NCBI RefSeq assembly: GCF_027922005.1 | Contig: NZ_BSEV01000001.1 | Span: forward strand, 25,638-89,637 | Reading direction: 5' to 3' | Origin: Streptosporangium carneum | GTDB lineage: Bacteria > Actinomycetota > Actinomycetes > Streptosporangiales > Streptosporangiaceae | Length of the DNA stretch: 64,000 nucleotides | In this document: positions 23,730 to 33,684 of the stretch, one piece after another | Layout of the letters: each line of letters opens with the position of its first letter | Position numbering within the stretch: the stretch's first letter is position 1 | The notes under the pieces: model-generated | Databases searched by the model: none | What the model was told of the DNA's origin: nothing | The model's input: only the letters and a program-made list of their open reading frames with translations | Translations under genes and position numbers: made by a program

Positions 23730-24368
23730 GTGAGACACCGTTTCTCCTTCGTCGCCGCCGCGCTGGCCCTGACGGCGCTCGGCTGCGACGTCGGCCCCGT
23801 TTCTCCGAACGGAGCCGGAGGCGCCCGACAGGATTCCGCGGCACACGAAGGGAAAGAAGGCGCGAAGCCGTATCCCGTGGAGCGGCTGCGCCGCCCGTGG
23901 GCGGTCGAGCGTCTTCAGCCGGGAGCCCCCTGTCCGGTCACCACCACGACCACGCGCCCCGACCAGGCCCTCGGGCCGGTTCAGGGCGGATGGCTGGCCG
24001 GACCGGTGGGGCTCGGGGCCGACGGCCGCCTGGAGTACACCGCCCCCGGCTCCGGAAGCCGGTTGGCGGATCCCACCTGGGCCGCCCAGAAAGTGATGTG
24101 GGCGGTGAACCCCACGCTGACCACACCGGTTCTGGTCCGAGGCCGACGACTCGACGGGCCCGGCGTCCTCGGATTCGACGACCCCGCCGTCGAAGAACTC
24201 CTGCTCGACCCCGCCGAGGACGCGCTGCCCGGAGGCTGGCGGGACCGTCCGTCTCTCACCCGGTTACGAGCCCCCGGCTGTTACGCCTACCAGGTCGACG
24301 CGGCGGCGGGTTCCTTCACGATCGTCTTCCGCGCCGCAGGCCCGGCGATGCGCCTGGCGCATGACTGA
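23730..24368 (+). CDS. Lipoprotein of unknown function
   Basis: The GTG start at 23730 (AAGGA six bases upstream) gives a 212-residue protein with a short signal peptide and lipobox LTALGC, so it should be lipid-anchored on the outer face of the membrane. The mature part has no named domain I can recognise. It ends in APGCYAYQVDAAAGSFTIVF, which suggests a small beta-sandwich with paired cysteines. It is divergent from the DUF3592-like gene, and the less GC-rich spacer between them (23580-23660) should hold both promoters. Confidence 0.7.
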   Translation: MRHRFSFVAAALALTALGCDVGPVSPNGAGGARQDSAAHEGKEGAKPYPVERLRRPWAVERLQPGAPCPVTTTTTRPDQALGPVQGGWLAGPVGLGADGRLEYTAPGSGSRLADPTWAAQKVMWAVNPTLTTPVLVRGRRLDGPGVLGFDDPAVEELLLDPAEDALPGGWRDRPSLTRLRAPGCYAYQVDAAAGSFTIVFRAAGPAMRLAHD

Positions 24369-24385
24369 ACCGCACACCTCCAGCA

Positions 24386-24403
24386 CTCGCCCCCGCCGGC
24401 GAG
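24386..24403. terminator. Hairpin between convergent genes
   Basis: CTCGCC and GGCGAG form a 6-bp stem with a 6-base loop in the 68-base spacer between the lipoprotein gene and the efflux gene. It lacks a T run, so it is only a possible bidirectional terminator. Confidence 0.35.
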
Positions 24404-24436
24404 CACCCCGGGCAGCCGCTCCGGCCGGGGCCCGTG

Positions 24437-26017
24437 TCAGTGGGCGGTGGCGACCCGCTCGTCCGCCTCGGAGGTCGCCGGCAGGTCCACGCTGTCGCGG
24501 AGCCTGACCGGCTTGAGGAACAGCGCGGCGACGACGCCGACGACGGCGACCGCGGCGGACACGAGGAAGATGTGCCCGGTGGCGTCACCGTAGGCCGCGC
24601 GCACGATCTCCTTGATCGGCTCGGGCAGCGCCTGGATGTTGAGGGTGCTGCGTCCCCCGCCGGTGCCGGAGGCCGGGATGCCCGCCTTGGCCAGGCCTTC
24701 GGCGATGCCGGTCGCGACCCGGTTGGCCAGGACCGCGCCGAGGACCGAGACGCCGATGGTGCCGCCGAGAGAGCGGAAGAACGTGATCGCGCCGCTGGCG
24801 GCGCCCAGTTCGCGCAGCGGGACGGTGTTCTGGATGGCCAGCACCAGGTTCTGCATCGACATGCCGACCCCCGCGCCGACGAGCAGCATCGCGGCGGCGA
24901 TGAGGAGCAGCGAGGTCTGGTGGTCGATCGTGGACAGCACGAGGAAACCGACGGTGAGCACGACGGAGCCGGTGACGATGTACGGCTTGACCCTGCCGCT
25001 CCTGGAGATCATGCGTCCGGAGACGGTGGAGGAGATCAGCACTCCGAGCATCATGGGGATGGTGAGCAGGCCCGCCTGGGTGGGAGTGTAGCCGCGGCCG
25101 ATCTGGAAGTACTGGCCGAGGAACACCGAGCCGCCGAACATGGCCATGCCGACCGCGAGGCTGGCCAGGATGGCCAGGGCCGGGGTGCGACGACGGATGA
25201 TCTTCAACGGCACCACCGGCTCGGCGACCCGCGACTCGACCCAGGTCGCCAGCGCCAGGAGCAGGACGCCGCCGCCGGCCATGGCCGCGGTCTGCCAGGA
25301 CAGCCAGTCGAAGGAGTTGCCGACGAAGGTGACCCAGATGAGCAGGACGCTGACGCCCGCGGCGATCAGCACGGCGCCCGCGTAGTCGATCCTGACGTCG
25401 TCGCGGCGCACGACGGCCACGCGCAACGTCTTGTGCAGCAGGGCGAAGGCGACCACGGTGAAGGGCGCCGCGACGAAGAAGCACCAGCGCCAGCCCAGCC
25501 AGGAGGTGTCGGCGATCAGTCCGCCGAGCAGCGGCCCGGCCACCGTCGCCACGGCCATGACGCCGCCGAGGTAGCCGTTGTAGCGCCCGCGTTCCTTGGG
25601 GCTGATCATCGCGGCGATGATGACCTGCACCAGGACCTGCAGGGCGCCCATGCCCAGGCCCTGCACCGCCCGGAAGGCGATCAGCTGGGCGGTGTTCTGC
25701 GCGAAGCCGCAGGCCAGCGAGCTGACCATGAAGATGACGATGGATATCTGGAGCAGCAGCTTCTTGCTGAACAGGTCCGCCAGCTTGCCCCAGATCGGCG
25801 TGGAGGCCGTGGAGGCGAGCAGCGAGGCGGTGATCACCCAGGTGTACTGCGACTGGGTGCCGTTGAGCGCGCCGATGATCTGCGGAAGCGCCACGGACAC
25901 GATCGTGCTGCTGATCATCGCGACGAACAGGACGAGCAGCAGACCGCTCAGCGCCTCGAGGATCTGACGGTGACTCATCGGCTCGGCTCTGTGAGCCGTG
26001 CCTGTGTGGGCGCCCAC
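24437..26017 (-). CDS. MFS drug efflux transporter, DHA2 (14-TMS) family
   Basis: The 526-residue membrane protein has about 14 membrane segments. MFS signatures include WGKLADLFSKKLLLQ (motif A) and the DHA2 stretch LGMGALQVLVQVIIAAMISP. VGAGVGMSMQNLVLAIQNTV is the motif typical of EmrB/QacA-like pumps. The family exports drugs or dyes using the proton gradient. The GTG at 26017 is preferred over the ATG at 25978 because GGAGG lies six bases upstream. It is divergent from a TetR gene, with a strong inverted repeat between them, the usual arrangement of a repressor and its pump. Confidence 0.92.
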   Translation of the reverse strand: MGAHTGTAHRAEPMSHRQILEALSGLLLVLFVAMISSTIVSVALPQIIGALNGTQSQYTWVITASLLASTASTPIWGKLADLFSKKLLLQISIVIFMVSSLACGFAQNTAQLIAFRAVQGLGMGALQVLVQVIIAAMISPKERGRYNGYLGGVMAVATVAGPLLGGLIADTSWLGWRWCFFVAAPFTVVAFALLHKTLRVAVVRRDDVRIDYAGAVLIAAGVSVLLIWVTFVGNSFDWLSWQTAAMAGGGVLLLALATWVESRVAEPVVPLKIIRRRTPALAILASLAVGMAMFGGSVFLGQYFQIGRGYTPTQAGLLTIPMMLGVLISSTVSGRMISRSGRVKPYIVTGSVVLTVGFLVLSTIDHQTSLLLIAAAMLLVGAGVGMSMQNLVLAIQNTVPLRELGAASGAITFFRSLGGTIGVSVLGAVLANRVATGIAEGLAKAGIPASGTGGGRSTLNIQALPEPIKEIVRAAYGDATGHIFLVSAAVAVVGVVAALFLKPVRLRDSVDLPATSEADERVATAH

Positions 26018-26061
26018 GCGCAACCTCCAGCTGGGAGAACAGAACGAACCGTGACACCATA

Positions 26062-26095
26062 CATGCCCAATGAGAAAGTTTGCGCACTGGGCATG
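26062..26095. promoter_or_regulatory. TetR operator-like inverted repeat
   Basis: CATGCCCAATG (26062-26072) and CACTGGGCATG (26085-26095) are complementary at 10 of 11 positions, with a 12-base centre. The site lies between the divergent efflux and TetR genes. TATGGT (26061-26056, minus) next to it could be the -10 of the pump gene, and TAAGAT (26109-26114, plus) that of the regulator. Confidence 0.65.
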
Positions 26096-26123
26096 TTTTC
26101 TCGAAGAGTAAGATGCCCGGGTA

Positions 26124-26720
26124 ATGGAGACCACAGTGGGGTTGCGCGAGCGCAAGAAGGCCGAGACTCGGCAGGCGGTCCACGAGGCCGCGCTACGTCT
26201 GTGCGTGGAGCACGGCCTGGATCACGTCACCGTCGAGGCCATCGCCGACGCGGCCAACATCTCCCGGCGCACCTTCTCCAACTACTTCGACAGCAAGGAG
26301 GACGCGATCCTCTACGGCGACGAGCAGCGCATCCGGCTGCTCGTCGACCGGATCCACGCCCGCCCTGCGAACGAGACGGCGTGGCAGGCGTTGCGCGGGG
26401 CCGCACGCGACCTCCACCGCGAACTGGGCGACCCCGAGGTGGCCTGGGCGGTTCGCACGAGGCTCGCGAAGAGGCACCCCTCCCTCCTGGCCCGGCAGCT
26501 CGCCAACCACGCCGGCCTGGAACGCGAGCTCATCCAGGCCATCGCCGAACGGAGCGGCGACTCCGTCGGGGCGGTAAGGCCCCGCGTGATGGCGGCCGCC
26601 TTCCTGGTCGCGCTGCGCATCGCCACCCACACGTGGACCGACGAGGACGAGCCCCGCCCCCTCCTGGAGGTCGTGGAGGAGGCCCTCGACCAGATGGCCC
26701 GCCCCTTCGACGGCGGGTGA
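26124..26720 (+). CDS. TetR-family regulator of the adjacent efflux pump
   Basis: The 198-residue protein has a standard TetR HTH at residues 8-55 (RKKAETRQAVHEAALRLCVE and DAANISRRTFSNYFDSKEDA) and a variable helical domain. Its gene is divergent from the DHA2 pump, and the shared spacer holds an 11-bp inverted repeat. It most likely represses both genes until a drug-like ligand binds. The ligand is unknown. Confidence 0.9.
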   Translation: METTVGLRERKKAETRQAVHEAALRLCVEHGLDHVTVEAIADAANISRRTFSNYFDSKEDAILYGDEQRIRLLVDRIHARPANETAWQALRGAARDLHRELGDPEVAWAVRTRLAKRHPSLLARQLANHAGLERELIQAIAERSGDSVGAVRPRVMAAAFLVALRIATHTWTDEDEPRPLLEVVEEALDQMARPFDGG

Positions 26721-26744
26721 GCCACGCCACCCGCCAGCCCCGAT

Positions 26745-26830
26745 CAGCTCCGGCCAACCCTGGTCAGCTCCGATCAGCCCTGGTCAGCTCCGATCAGCCA
26801 TGGTCAGCCATGGTCAGCCATGGTCAGCCC
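26745..26830. repeat. Decamer tandem repeats (TGGTCAGCCA / GATCAGCTCC type)
   Basis: The convergent spacer between the TetR and MarR genes consists of about nine imperfect 10-bp units based on (T/G)(G/A)TCAGC(C/T)(A/C)(T/C). The last three are identical ATGGTCAGCC copies. No gene is present. It may be a simple expansion with no function. Confidence 0.7.
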
Positions 26831-26834
26831 TGAT

Positions 26835-27341
26835 TCAACCACTGCGCGGACCGTCCGCCGCGCGTCCCGGCGGAACGCTCTCGCGGGCTTCGCGCCAGGC
26901 GCGCTGGAGTCCGGCGACCCGCTGGAGCGAACGCTTGAAGTCGGCGTAGACCTCCTCCCCCAGGGCTTCGGCGTGCCGTCGTTCCATGGCGGCCACGATG
27001 GCGTCCGACCTGGCCATCTGGTCGAGGCCGAGATCCGTGGGGCAGACGAGCTTGGCCCGGCGGTCCTGGGGGTCGGGGCGGCGCTCCACGTAGCCGAGGG
27101 CGACCAGTTCGTCGACGAGGGTGCCGATGACCTGCTTGTGCTGGCCGGACTGCCGGGCCAGCTCCGTCGCCCTGCTGCCTTCCGCGTCCAGGTATGCCAT
27201 CACCGCCCCGTGCCTCGGCCTGAGCCGGGGGTGCCCCTCTTCGGCGAGGGTCTCGAACAGCTCCCTCTGCACGGCGAACAGCACGTTGCCGGCCAGAATC
27301 CCCAGGTCAGGGGCGGCCTCCTTACGTTCGCTACGTCGCAC
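26835..27341 (-). CDS. MarR-family regulator
   Basis: The 168-residue protein shows the winged HTH of MarR proteins: LRPRHGAVMAYLDAEGSRATELARQSGQHKQVIGTLVDELVALGYV followed by the wing ERRPDPQDRRAKLV (about residues 40-105). The GTG at 27341 has GGAGG seven bases upstream. It is divergent from a small monooxygenase-like gene, a frequent MarR arrangement for sensing phenolic or oxidised compounds. A short palindrome lies in the promoter region. Confidence 0.88.
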   Translation of the reverse strand: MRRSERKEAAPDLGILAGNVLFAVQRELFETLAEEGHPRLRPRHGAVMAYLDAEGSRATELARQSGQHKQVIGTLVDELVALGYVERRPDPQDRRAKLVCPTDLGLDQMARSDAIVAAMERRHAEALGEEVYADFKRSLQRVAGLQRAWREARESVPPGRAADGPRSG

Positions 27342-27363
27342 GACCGTCCCTCCGCGAAAAATT

Positions 27364-27395
27364 AAGTCACTAACTTTGACTATCACCAATCATTA
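27364..27395. promoter_or_regulatory. AT-rich divergent promoter with palindrome
   Basis: AAGT-CACTA-ACTT (27364-27376) is an inverted repeat in an AT-rich spacer that stands out from the GC-rich window. TTGACT (27376-27381), with TATATC or TATCGT 15-17 bases further on, could be the promoter of the rightward gene. The palindrome would be a fitting MarR site. Confidence 0.45.
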
Positions 27396-27463
27396 CTATA
27401 TCGTGATCTTCGCCTGATCGCCGCAGCCGCTCACCACGGCCGCCCACCAGGAAGAAGACAGAG

Positions 27464-27751
27464 ATGACGATCACCGTCGAACTCACCCGTTTCCGCGTCG
27501 CGCCTGAACACGCCCAGGCGCTTGTCGACGCGCGGCCCGCGATGCTGGAGGACTTCCGCGCCGACCGCACCGGTTTCCTCGGGGCCAGGCTCATCCGCGT
27601 GACCGACGACGAATGGCTCGACATCGTCGACTGGCGCTCCCCCGAGGACTTCGCGGCCTCGCGGGCCAAGGGGGCGAACCTGCCGGGGGTCGCCGCCTTC
27701 TTCGCCGTGATCGACGAGCTGGTCAGCGCCGAGGAAGGACAGGAGGGATGA
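27464..27751 (+). CDS. Antibiotic-biosynthesis-monooxygenase-like (ABM) protein
   Basis: This 95-residue protein is a single ferredoxin-like alpha/beta domain of the ABM superfamily, with VELTRFRVAPEHAQALVDAR at the start and WLDIVDWRSPEDFAASRA in the middle. Members oxidise quinones or phenolics without a cofactor or degrade heme, and many have unknown roles. It lacks clear heme ligands. Divergence from the MarR gene suggests induction by the compound sensed by that regulator. Confidence 0.75.
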   Translation: MTITVELTRFRVAPEHAQALVDARPAMLEDFRADRTGFLGARLIRVTDDEWLDIVDWRSPEDFAASRAKGANLPGVAAFFAVIDELVSAEEGQEG

Positions 27752-27826
27752 TGCGCGCCGCCTGACGCGAACGGCGGTGCCCCAGCCGTCTCCTGACCGT
27801 CCTCGACCGGATGAGAGGCCCAGAGG

Positions 27827-28276
27827 TCAGCGGCCTTCTTCCGAGTCCTTGGGAATCTTGCAGCAGTGTTCGAGATACAAGGCCGCGCAGACCAGCACCA
27901 CACAGGCCACGAACGATCCGCCCGCGATCAGGAAGTCCTCGCGGGGCGCCTCCCGGTCCAGCAGGCTCGCGGTGTAGAGGGTGAATCCGCCGAAGACGCC
28001 GGCGAAGACCGCGCCGGCGTAGGCGGAGGCCTTGGCGAGGGCCGCCAGGCGGGCGACGGCCAGGGGCTCGACGGGTTTGGTGTCGAACCTGCGCTCGATC
28101 CTGGCCTTGGTCATCCAGCCGCTGTACGCCTCGCCGAGAGCCAGCAGGAGCACCGTCGGGATCGCCGTCCACGGCACCCTCGGCAGCGACGAGTAGAGCG
28201 GCTTCAGAAGCGCCCACGACAGGAGTGCGACCACGACGAGAACACCGGCGAGCACGCCGGGACGACTCGGCTTCAC
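27827..28276 (-). CDS. DUF3180 membrane protein
   Basis: The 149-residue protein has four membrane segments arranged as two pairs, matching DUF3180. That family is found next to folK in actinomycetes and has no established function. The GTG start overlaps the folK stop (GTGA), so it is the last gene of the coupled fol run. The C-terminus carries two Cys (LEHCCKIPKD). A role linked to folate genes is suggested only by the constant location. Confidence 0.85.
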   Translation of the reverse strand: MKPSRPGVLAGVLVVVALLSWALLKPLYSSLPRVPWTAIPTVLLLALGEAYSGWMTKARIERRFDTKPVEPLAVARLAALAKASAYAGAVFAGVFGGFTLYTASLLDREAPREDFLIAGGSFVACVVLVCAALYLEHCCKIPKDSEEGR

Positions 28277-28770
28277 TCGGGGTCCTGCAGCGTCAGGTCA
28301 GGGCGCGGCCGTACGTAGTCCTGGTCGAGCCCGGCCAGCAGGTCGGCGACCCTGCGGCCGGCCAGGACCGCGTCCGGGTCGGCTCGCACCCAGGGAACCA
28401 GCACGAACGCGCGCTCGTGCGCCCTGGGGTGCGGCAGCGTCAGCTCGGGGTCGTCGGCGACGACGTCCCCCACGGTGATCAGGTCGACGTCCAGGGTGCG
28501 CGCTCCCCAGCGCTCGGCCCGGACTCTGCCGAAGGCGTTCTCCACACTCTGTGCACGATCGAGGAGCGTCCTGGGTTCCAGGCCGCTGTTCGCGATCACC
28601 ACCGCGTTGAGGTACGGCCCCTGCTCGGGGCCGCCGACCGGGTCCGTCTCGTAGACCGGCGAGACCGCGACGAACTCCAGCTCCGGGGTGTCGAAGAGCG
28701 AGTCGAGCGCGCCCTGCAGCGTCTCGAAACGGTCGCCCAGATTGCTGCCGAGCGCCAGCACGACTCTCAT
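28273..28770 (-). CDS. folK: 2-amino-4-hydroxy-6-hydroxymethyldihydropteridine pyrophosphokinase
   Basis: The enzyme transfers pyrophosphate from ATP to the pterin before FolP acts. It has 165 residues. Signatures seen are LALGSNLGDRFETLQ at the N-terminus, YETDPVGGPEQGPYLNAVV, and the metal-binding WGARTLDVDLI with conserved Asp residues, then LPHPRAHERAFVLVP. The ATG at 28770 overlaps the folB stop (ATGA). All standard catalytic residues are present. Confidence 0.96.
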   Translation of the reverse strand: MRVVLALGSNLGDRFETLQGALDSLFDTPELEFVAVSPVYETDPVGGPEQGPYLNAVVIANSGLEPRTLLDRAQSVENAFGRVRAERWGARTLDVDLITVGDVVADDPELTLPHPRAHERAFVLVPWVRADPDAVLAGRRVADLLAGLDQDYVRPRPDLTLQDPE

Positions 28771-29129
28771 GTCCGGCTCCGGGTGATCGTCACGACCACG
28801 TCGTCGAACGGAAGCGGGATGGGAGCCGAGGGCTTGTGCACGCTCACCTCCGCCGAGAACACGAGCTCGCGGGACAGGCAGACGTCCGCCAGGCGCTGGG
28901 CCAGGGTCTCGATCAGGTCGACCGGCTCGCCCTCGACGACCTTCACCAGGTCCTGGGCGAGCTCCCCGTAGTCCACGGTCATGGACAGGTCGTCCCGCGC
29001 CGCCGCCACCGCGGTGTCCAGGAAGAGGGTGACGTCCACGACGAACTCCTGGCCGAGCTCCCGTTCGGCGGCCAGCACGCCGTGCCGTCCCCGGGCCCGC
29101 AGACCCCTGACGCTGATCCGGTCCGTCAC
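28767..29129 (-). CDS. folB: Dihydroneopterin aldolase
   Basis: This 120-residue T-fold enzyme cleaves dihydroneopterin to the hydroxymethyl pterin used by FolK. The sequence DRISVRGLRARGRHGVLAAE has the family's GxHGV start. DYGELAQDLVKVVEGEPVDLIETLAQRLAD carries the conserved Glu, and SVHKPSAPIP the conserved Lys. The GTG start overlaps the stop of the upstream NTF2-like gene (GTGA). Confidence 0.96.
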   Translation of the reverse strand: MTDRISVRGLRARGRHGVLAAERELGQEFVVDVTLFLDTAVAAARDDLSMTVDYGELAQDLVKVVEGEPVDLIETLAQRLADVCLSRELVFSAEVSVHKPSAPIPLPFDDVVVTITRSRT

Positions 29130-29563
29130 GCGGCCTCCTCTTCCTCGTCGTCGTCGCCCTGCAGCACGGGGGAGCCGTGGTGCAGCCAGAGCCGCCACCC
29201 CTCGGAGGTCCTGACGAAGGTGTTGCTCGCCACCACCTTGCCCGCGGCGAAGCTGGAATCACCTTCGTCGCCCGCGGTGAGGATGTTCTCCTCACAGGTG
29301 AGGATCGCCACGTCGCCCAGCACGCTGACGCGCACGTCGGTCAGCACGAACTGGATGTAGGGGGTGTTGGCCATGATCAGCGCCCAGGAGCGCAGCACCT
29401 CCTGGCGGCCGTTGACGATCGGCCATCCCGGGTGCACACAGCTCACCTGCTCGCCGTCGAGATCATCTGCCCAGATCTCGGTCATGCGGTCGAGGTCGGC
29501 GTTCTCGATCGCGGTGTAGAACGCCTGGTTGACCGTCTCGACGGCGGTGGTGTCGACGCTCAT
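29126..29563 (-). CDS. NTF2-like (SnoaL-fold) protein in the fol operon
   Basis: The 145-residue protein has the NTF2-like cone fold pattern: an N-terminal helix pair, WADDLDGEQVSCVHPGWPIVNGR, and a C-terminal WRLWLHHGSPVLQ. An acidic tail (GDDDEEEEAA) ends it. It overlaps folP before it and folB after it (ATGA and GTGA), so it is made together with the folate enzymes. NTF2-like genes at this spot are common in actinomycetes, but their task is unknown. A pterin-binding role or a missing dihydroneopterin triphosphate step is conceivable. Confidence 0.85.
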   Translation of the reverse strand: MSVDTTAVETVNQAFYTAIENADLDRMTEIWADDLDGEQVSCVHPGWPIVNGRQEVLRSWALIMANTPYIQFVLTDVRVSVLGDVAILTCEENILTAGDEGDSSFAAGKVVASNTFVRTSEGWRLWLHHGSPVLQGDDDEEEEAA

Positions 29564-30411
29564 GATCTCGCTCTCTGGACTGCTGCGGCCACACGGACGG
29601 CGTCCGCGTTCGGGCGTACGTCGTGCACTCGCACACACCAGGCCCCCGCGCTCGCGGCGAGGGCGGTCACGGCGAGCGTGGCGTCGTCGCTGCGGCTGAA
29701 GGGGCGGGGGGTTCCGTCGGGATCCGCCAGCAGGCGGCCCAGGAAGCGCTTGCGTGAGGCTCCGACGAGCAGGGGGTAGCCCAGCGTGGCGAGCTGGTCG
29801 ACGCCCGCCAGCAGCGCCCAGTTGTGCTCGGGGTTCTTGGAGAAGCCGAGCCCGGGGTCCAGCACGATCTGGTTCTCCGCGACCCCCTCGGCCAGAACCG
29901 AGGCGACCCGCTTCGACAGCTCCTCGCGCACCTCGGTCACGACGTCGCCGTATATCGCCCGGCTGTCCATCGCATGGCTGTGGCCCCGCCAGTGCATCAC
30001 CACGTACGGCACCCCCGAGGCGGCCACGACCCTCGGCATCTCCGGGTCGGCCAGCCCGCCGCTGACGTCGTTGACCAGCTTCGCCCCCGCGGCCACCGCC
30101 GCCTGAGCGACCTCGGCCCGCATGGTGTCGACGCTGACCGCGACGCCCTCCCGGCTCAGCTCCCTGATGACCGGCACGACCCTGGCCAGTTCCTCCTCCA
30201 ACGACACCCGCGCCGCTCCCGGCCTGGTCGACTCTCCTCCGACGTCGACGATGTCGGCGCCCTGCTCGACCAGGTCGAGGCCGTGCCGTACGGCCGCCGC
30301 CGGGTCGAACCACCGGCCTCCGTCGGAGAAGGAGTCGGGGGTGACGTTGACCACGCCCATCACCAGGCAGCGGCCCTCTGCGGGCAGCCCCGGCACACTC
30401 CACGTAGTCAT
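29560..30411 (-). CDS. folP: Dihydropteroate synthase
   Basis: The enzyme joins p-aminobenzoate to the pterin pyrophosphate and is the sulfonamide target. It has 283 residues. The key segments are MGVVNVTPDSFSDGGRW, VGGESTRPGAARVSLEEE, NDVSGG, LDPGLGFSKNPEHN and GASRKRFLG, all of which are well conserved. The start ATG at 30411 opens a coupled fol run (folP, NTF2-like, folB, folK, DUF3180). A TAGGCT box about ten bases upstream could give a nearly leaderless transcript. Confidence 0.97.
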   Translation of the reverse strand: MTTWSVPGLPAEGRCLVMGVVNVTPDSFSDGGRWFDPAAAVRHGLDLVEQGADIVDVGGESTRPGAARVSLEEELARVVPVIRELSREGVAVSVDTMRAEVAQAAVAAGAKLVNDVSGGLADPEMPRVVAASGVPYVVMHWRGHSHAMDSRAIYGDVVTEVREELSKRVASVLAEGVAENQIVLDPGLGFSKNPEHNWALLAGVDQLATLGYPLLVGASRKRFLGRLLADPDGTPRPFSRSDDATLAVTALAASAGAWCVRVHDVRPNADAVRVAAAVQRARS

Positions 30412-30453
30412 GCGGACAAGCCTAGGCGTTGTCCGCCCTTCGCCCATATCGCG

Positions 30454-30549
30454 GGTCCGGCTTGCGCCATGACGAACGACCCCGTTCGTTGTGAGATCAC
30501 AGGTCCGGCTCACGCCGTGACGGACGGGCCCGTCCATCACGAGGCGGGC
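30454..30549. repeat. Two 48-bp direct repeats upstream of folP
   Basis: Units starting at 30454 and 30502 share GGTCCGGCT, CGCC, TGACG and CCCGT blocks at the same spacing. The second contains the perfect palindrome GGACGGGCCCGTCC, and the first a degraded version, GAACGACCCCGTTC. The position, 45-140 bases upstream of folP, could be regulatory. Confidence 0.5.
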
Positions 30550-30728
30550 GGCCGTCGATCGACGGACCGCTCGGGACGTCTGCCGGCCATGCCTTCCTCC
30601 GCCCGGGGACCCTGACGCTCCACCGGAGCCTCCACCCGGAGGTCCCGGAGCATGCCGGACCTCGGCAAGTGTGGCGATATTAGCCCGAGCGCGGGAGGGC
30701 GGGAGGGGTTTCGAGCCGGGCCCGACGC

Positions 30729-30773
30729 GAAAAAGCCCCGCCCGGCGCCGCAGGGCGGCCGGGCAGGGCTCTG
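30729..30773 (-). terminator. Intrinsic terminator of folE/ftsH
   Basis: Read on the minus strand, a GC stem with arms AGCCCTGCCCGGC and GCCGGGCGGGGCT ends in TTTTT (plus-strand AAAAA, 30730-30734). It lies about 70 bases past the folE stop. It is the best T-tailed hairpin I found in the window. Confidence 0.75.
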
Positions 30774-30845
30774 GAGGGGCTCAGGAAGCCCCTGTGAGGC
30801 TTCGGAGGGCTTCTTCCGGCGGGGGAGTCGGAATCCCCCGCAGGA

Positions 30846-31427
30846 TCAGCGCAGGATGAGCGACATCGCCTCCGCGCGGGTCTTGTCGCTGTTGCGGAAG
30901 TCACCGCGGACGGCCGAGGTGATGGTCTTGGCGCCGGGCTTGCGGACACCGCGCATGGTCATGCACAGGTGCTCGCACTCGATGACGACGATGACTCCCC
31001 TGGGTTCCAGCACGTTCATGAGCGCGTCGGCGATCTGGGAGGTCATCCGCTCCTGGACCTGCGGCCGCCTGGCGTAGACGTCGACGAGCCTGGCGAGCTT
31101 GGACAGGCCGGTGACCTGCCCCTTCTCGTTCGGGATGTAGCCGACGTGGGCGACGCCGTGGAACGGGACCAGGTGGTGCTCGCAGGTCGAGTAGACCTCG
31201 ATGTCCCTGACGAGCACCATCTCGTCGTGGTCGACGTCGAAGACCGTGGTCAGGACGTCCTCAGGCGTCTGTCCCAGCCCGGCGAACTGCTCCGCGTAGG
31301 CGCGGGCGACGCGGGCCGGGGTGTCCTGCAGGCCGTCCCGGTCGGGATCCTCACCGATGGCGATGAGGATCTCGCGGACGGCCTTCTCCAACCTGTCGGA
31401 GTCGACTTTGAGGGGATTGACGCTCAC
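30846..31427 (-). CDS. folE: GTP cyclohydrolase I
   Basis: This is the first enzyme of folate (and pterin) synthesis, converting GTP to dihydroneopterin triphosphate. It has 193 residues. The zinc ligands are seen in [12 protein letters not shown] and in VIECEHLCM, with [20 protein letters not shown] and [14 protein letters not shown] conserved. The GTG start lies between ftsH and the terminator, two bases after the ftsH stop, so folE is translated from the ftsH transcript. It ends that transcript. Confidence 0.97.
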   Translation of the reverse strand: MSVNPLKVDSDRLEKAVREILIAIGEDPDRDGLQDTPARVARAYAEQFAGLGQTPEDVLTTVFDVDHDEMVLVRDIEVYSTCEHHLVPFHGVAHVGYIPNEKGQVTGLSKLARLVDVYARRPQVQERMTSQIADALMNVLEPRGVIVVIECEHLCMTMRGVRKPGAKTITSAVRGDFRNSDKTRAEAMSLILR

Positions 31428-31429
31428 AC

Positions 31430-33400
<1,971 letters not shown>

Positions 33401-33684
33401 CCGATGCGGAACCCCGGCGGGCCCGTCCCTTCCTGACCATGGCCTGGCAACCCCGGGCGAGCCCGGGGTTCGCGGTCTCCCTAACCGCTCCAACTGACGA
33501 ACCAAGGAGGACGCGTGAGGCCATCCCCTCGGTCGTCCGAAGGTACACCGGCGTGCCGCGCAGAGTAACTGCCCGGGCAGCACCGGCTTTGCCCTACCAA
33601 CGTACGTCAGGTGGGCGCGTGTTCCCCTCCCCTATGGCCAATGTCGCATGGGTGGAGGGCGCACTTCGCCCAGGGCGTACTTTT

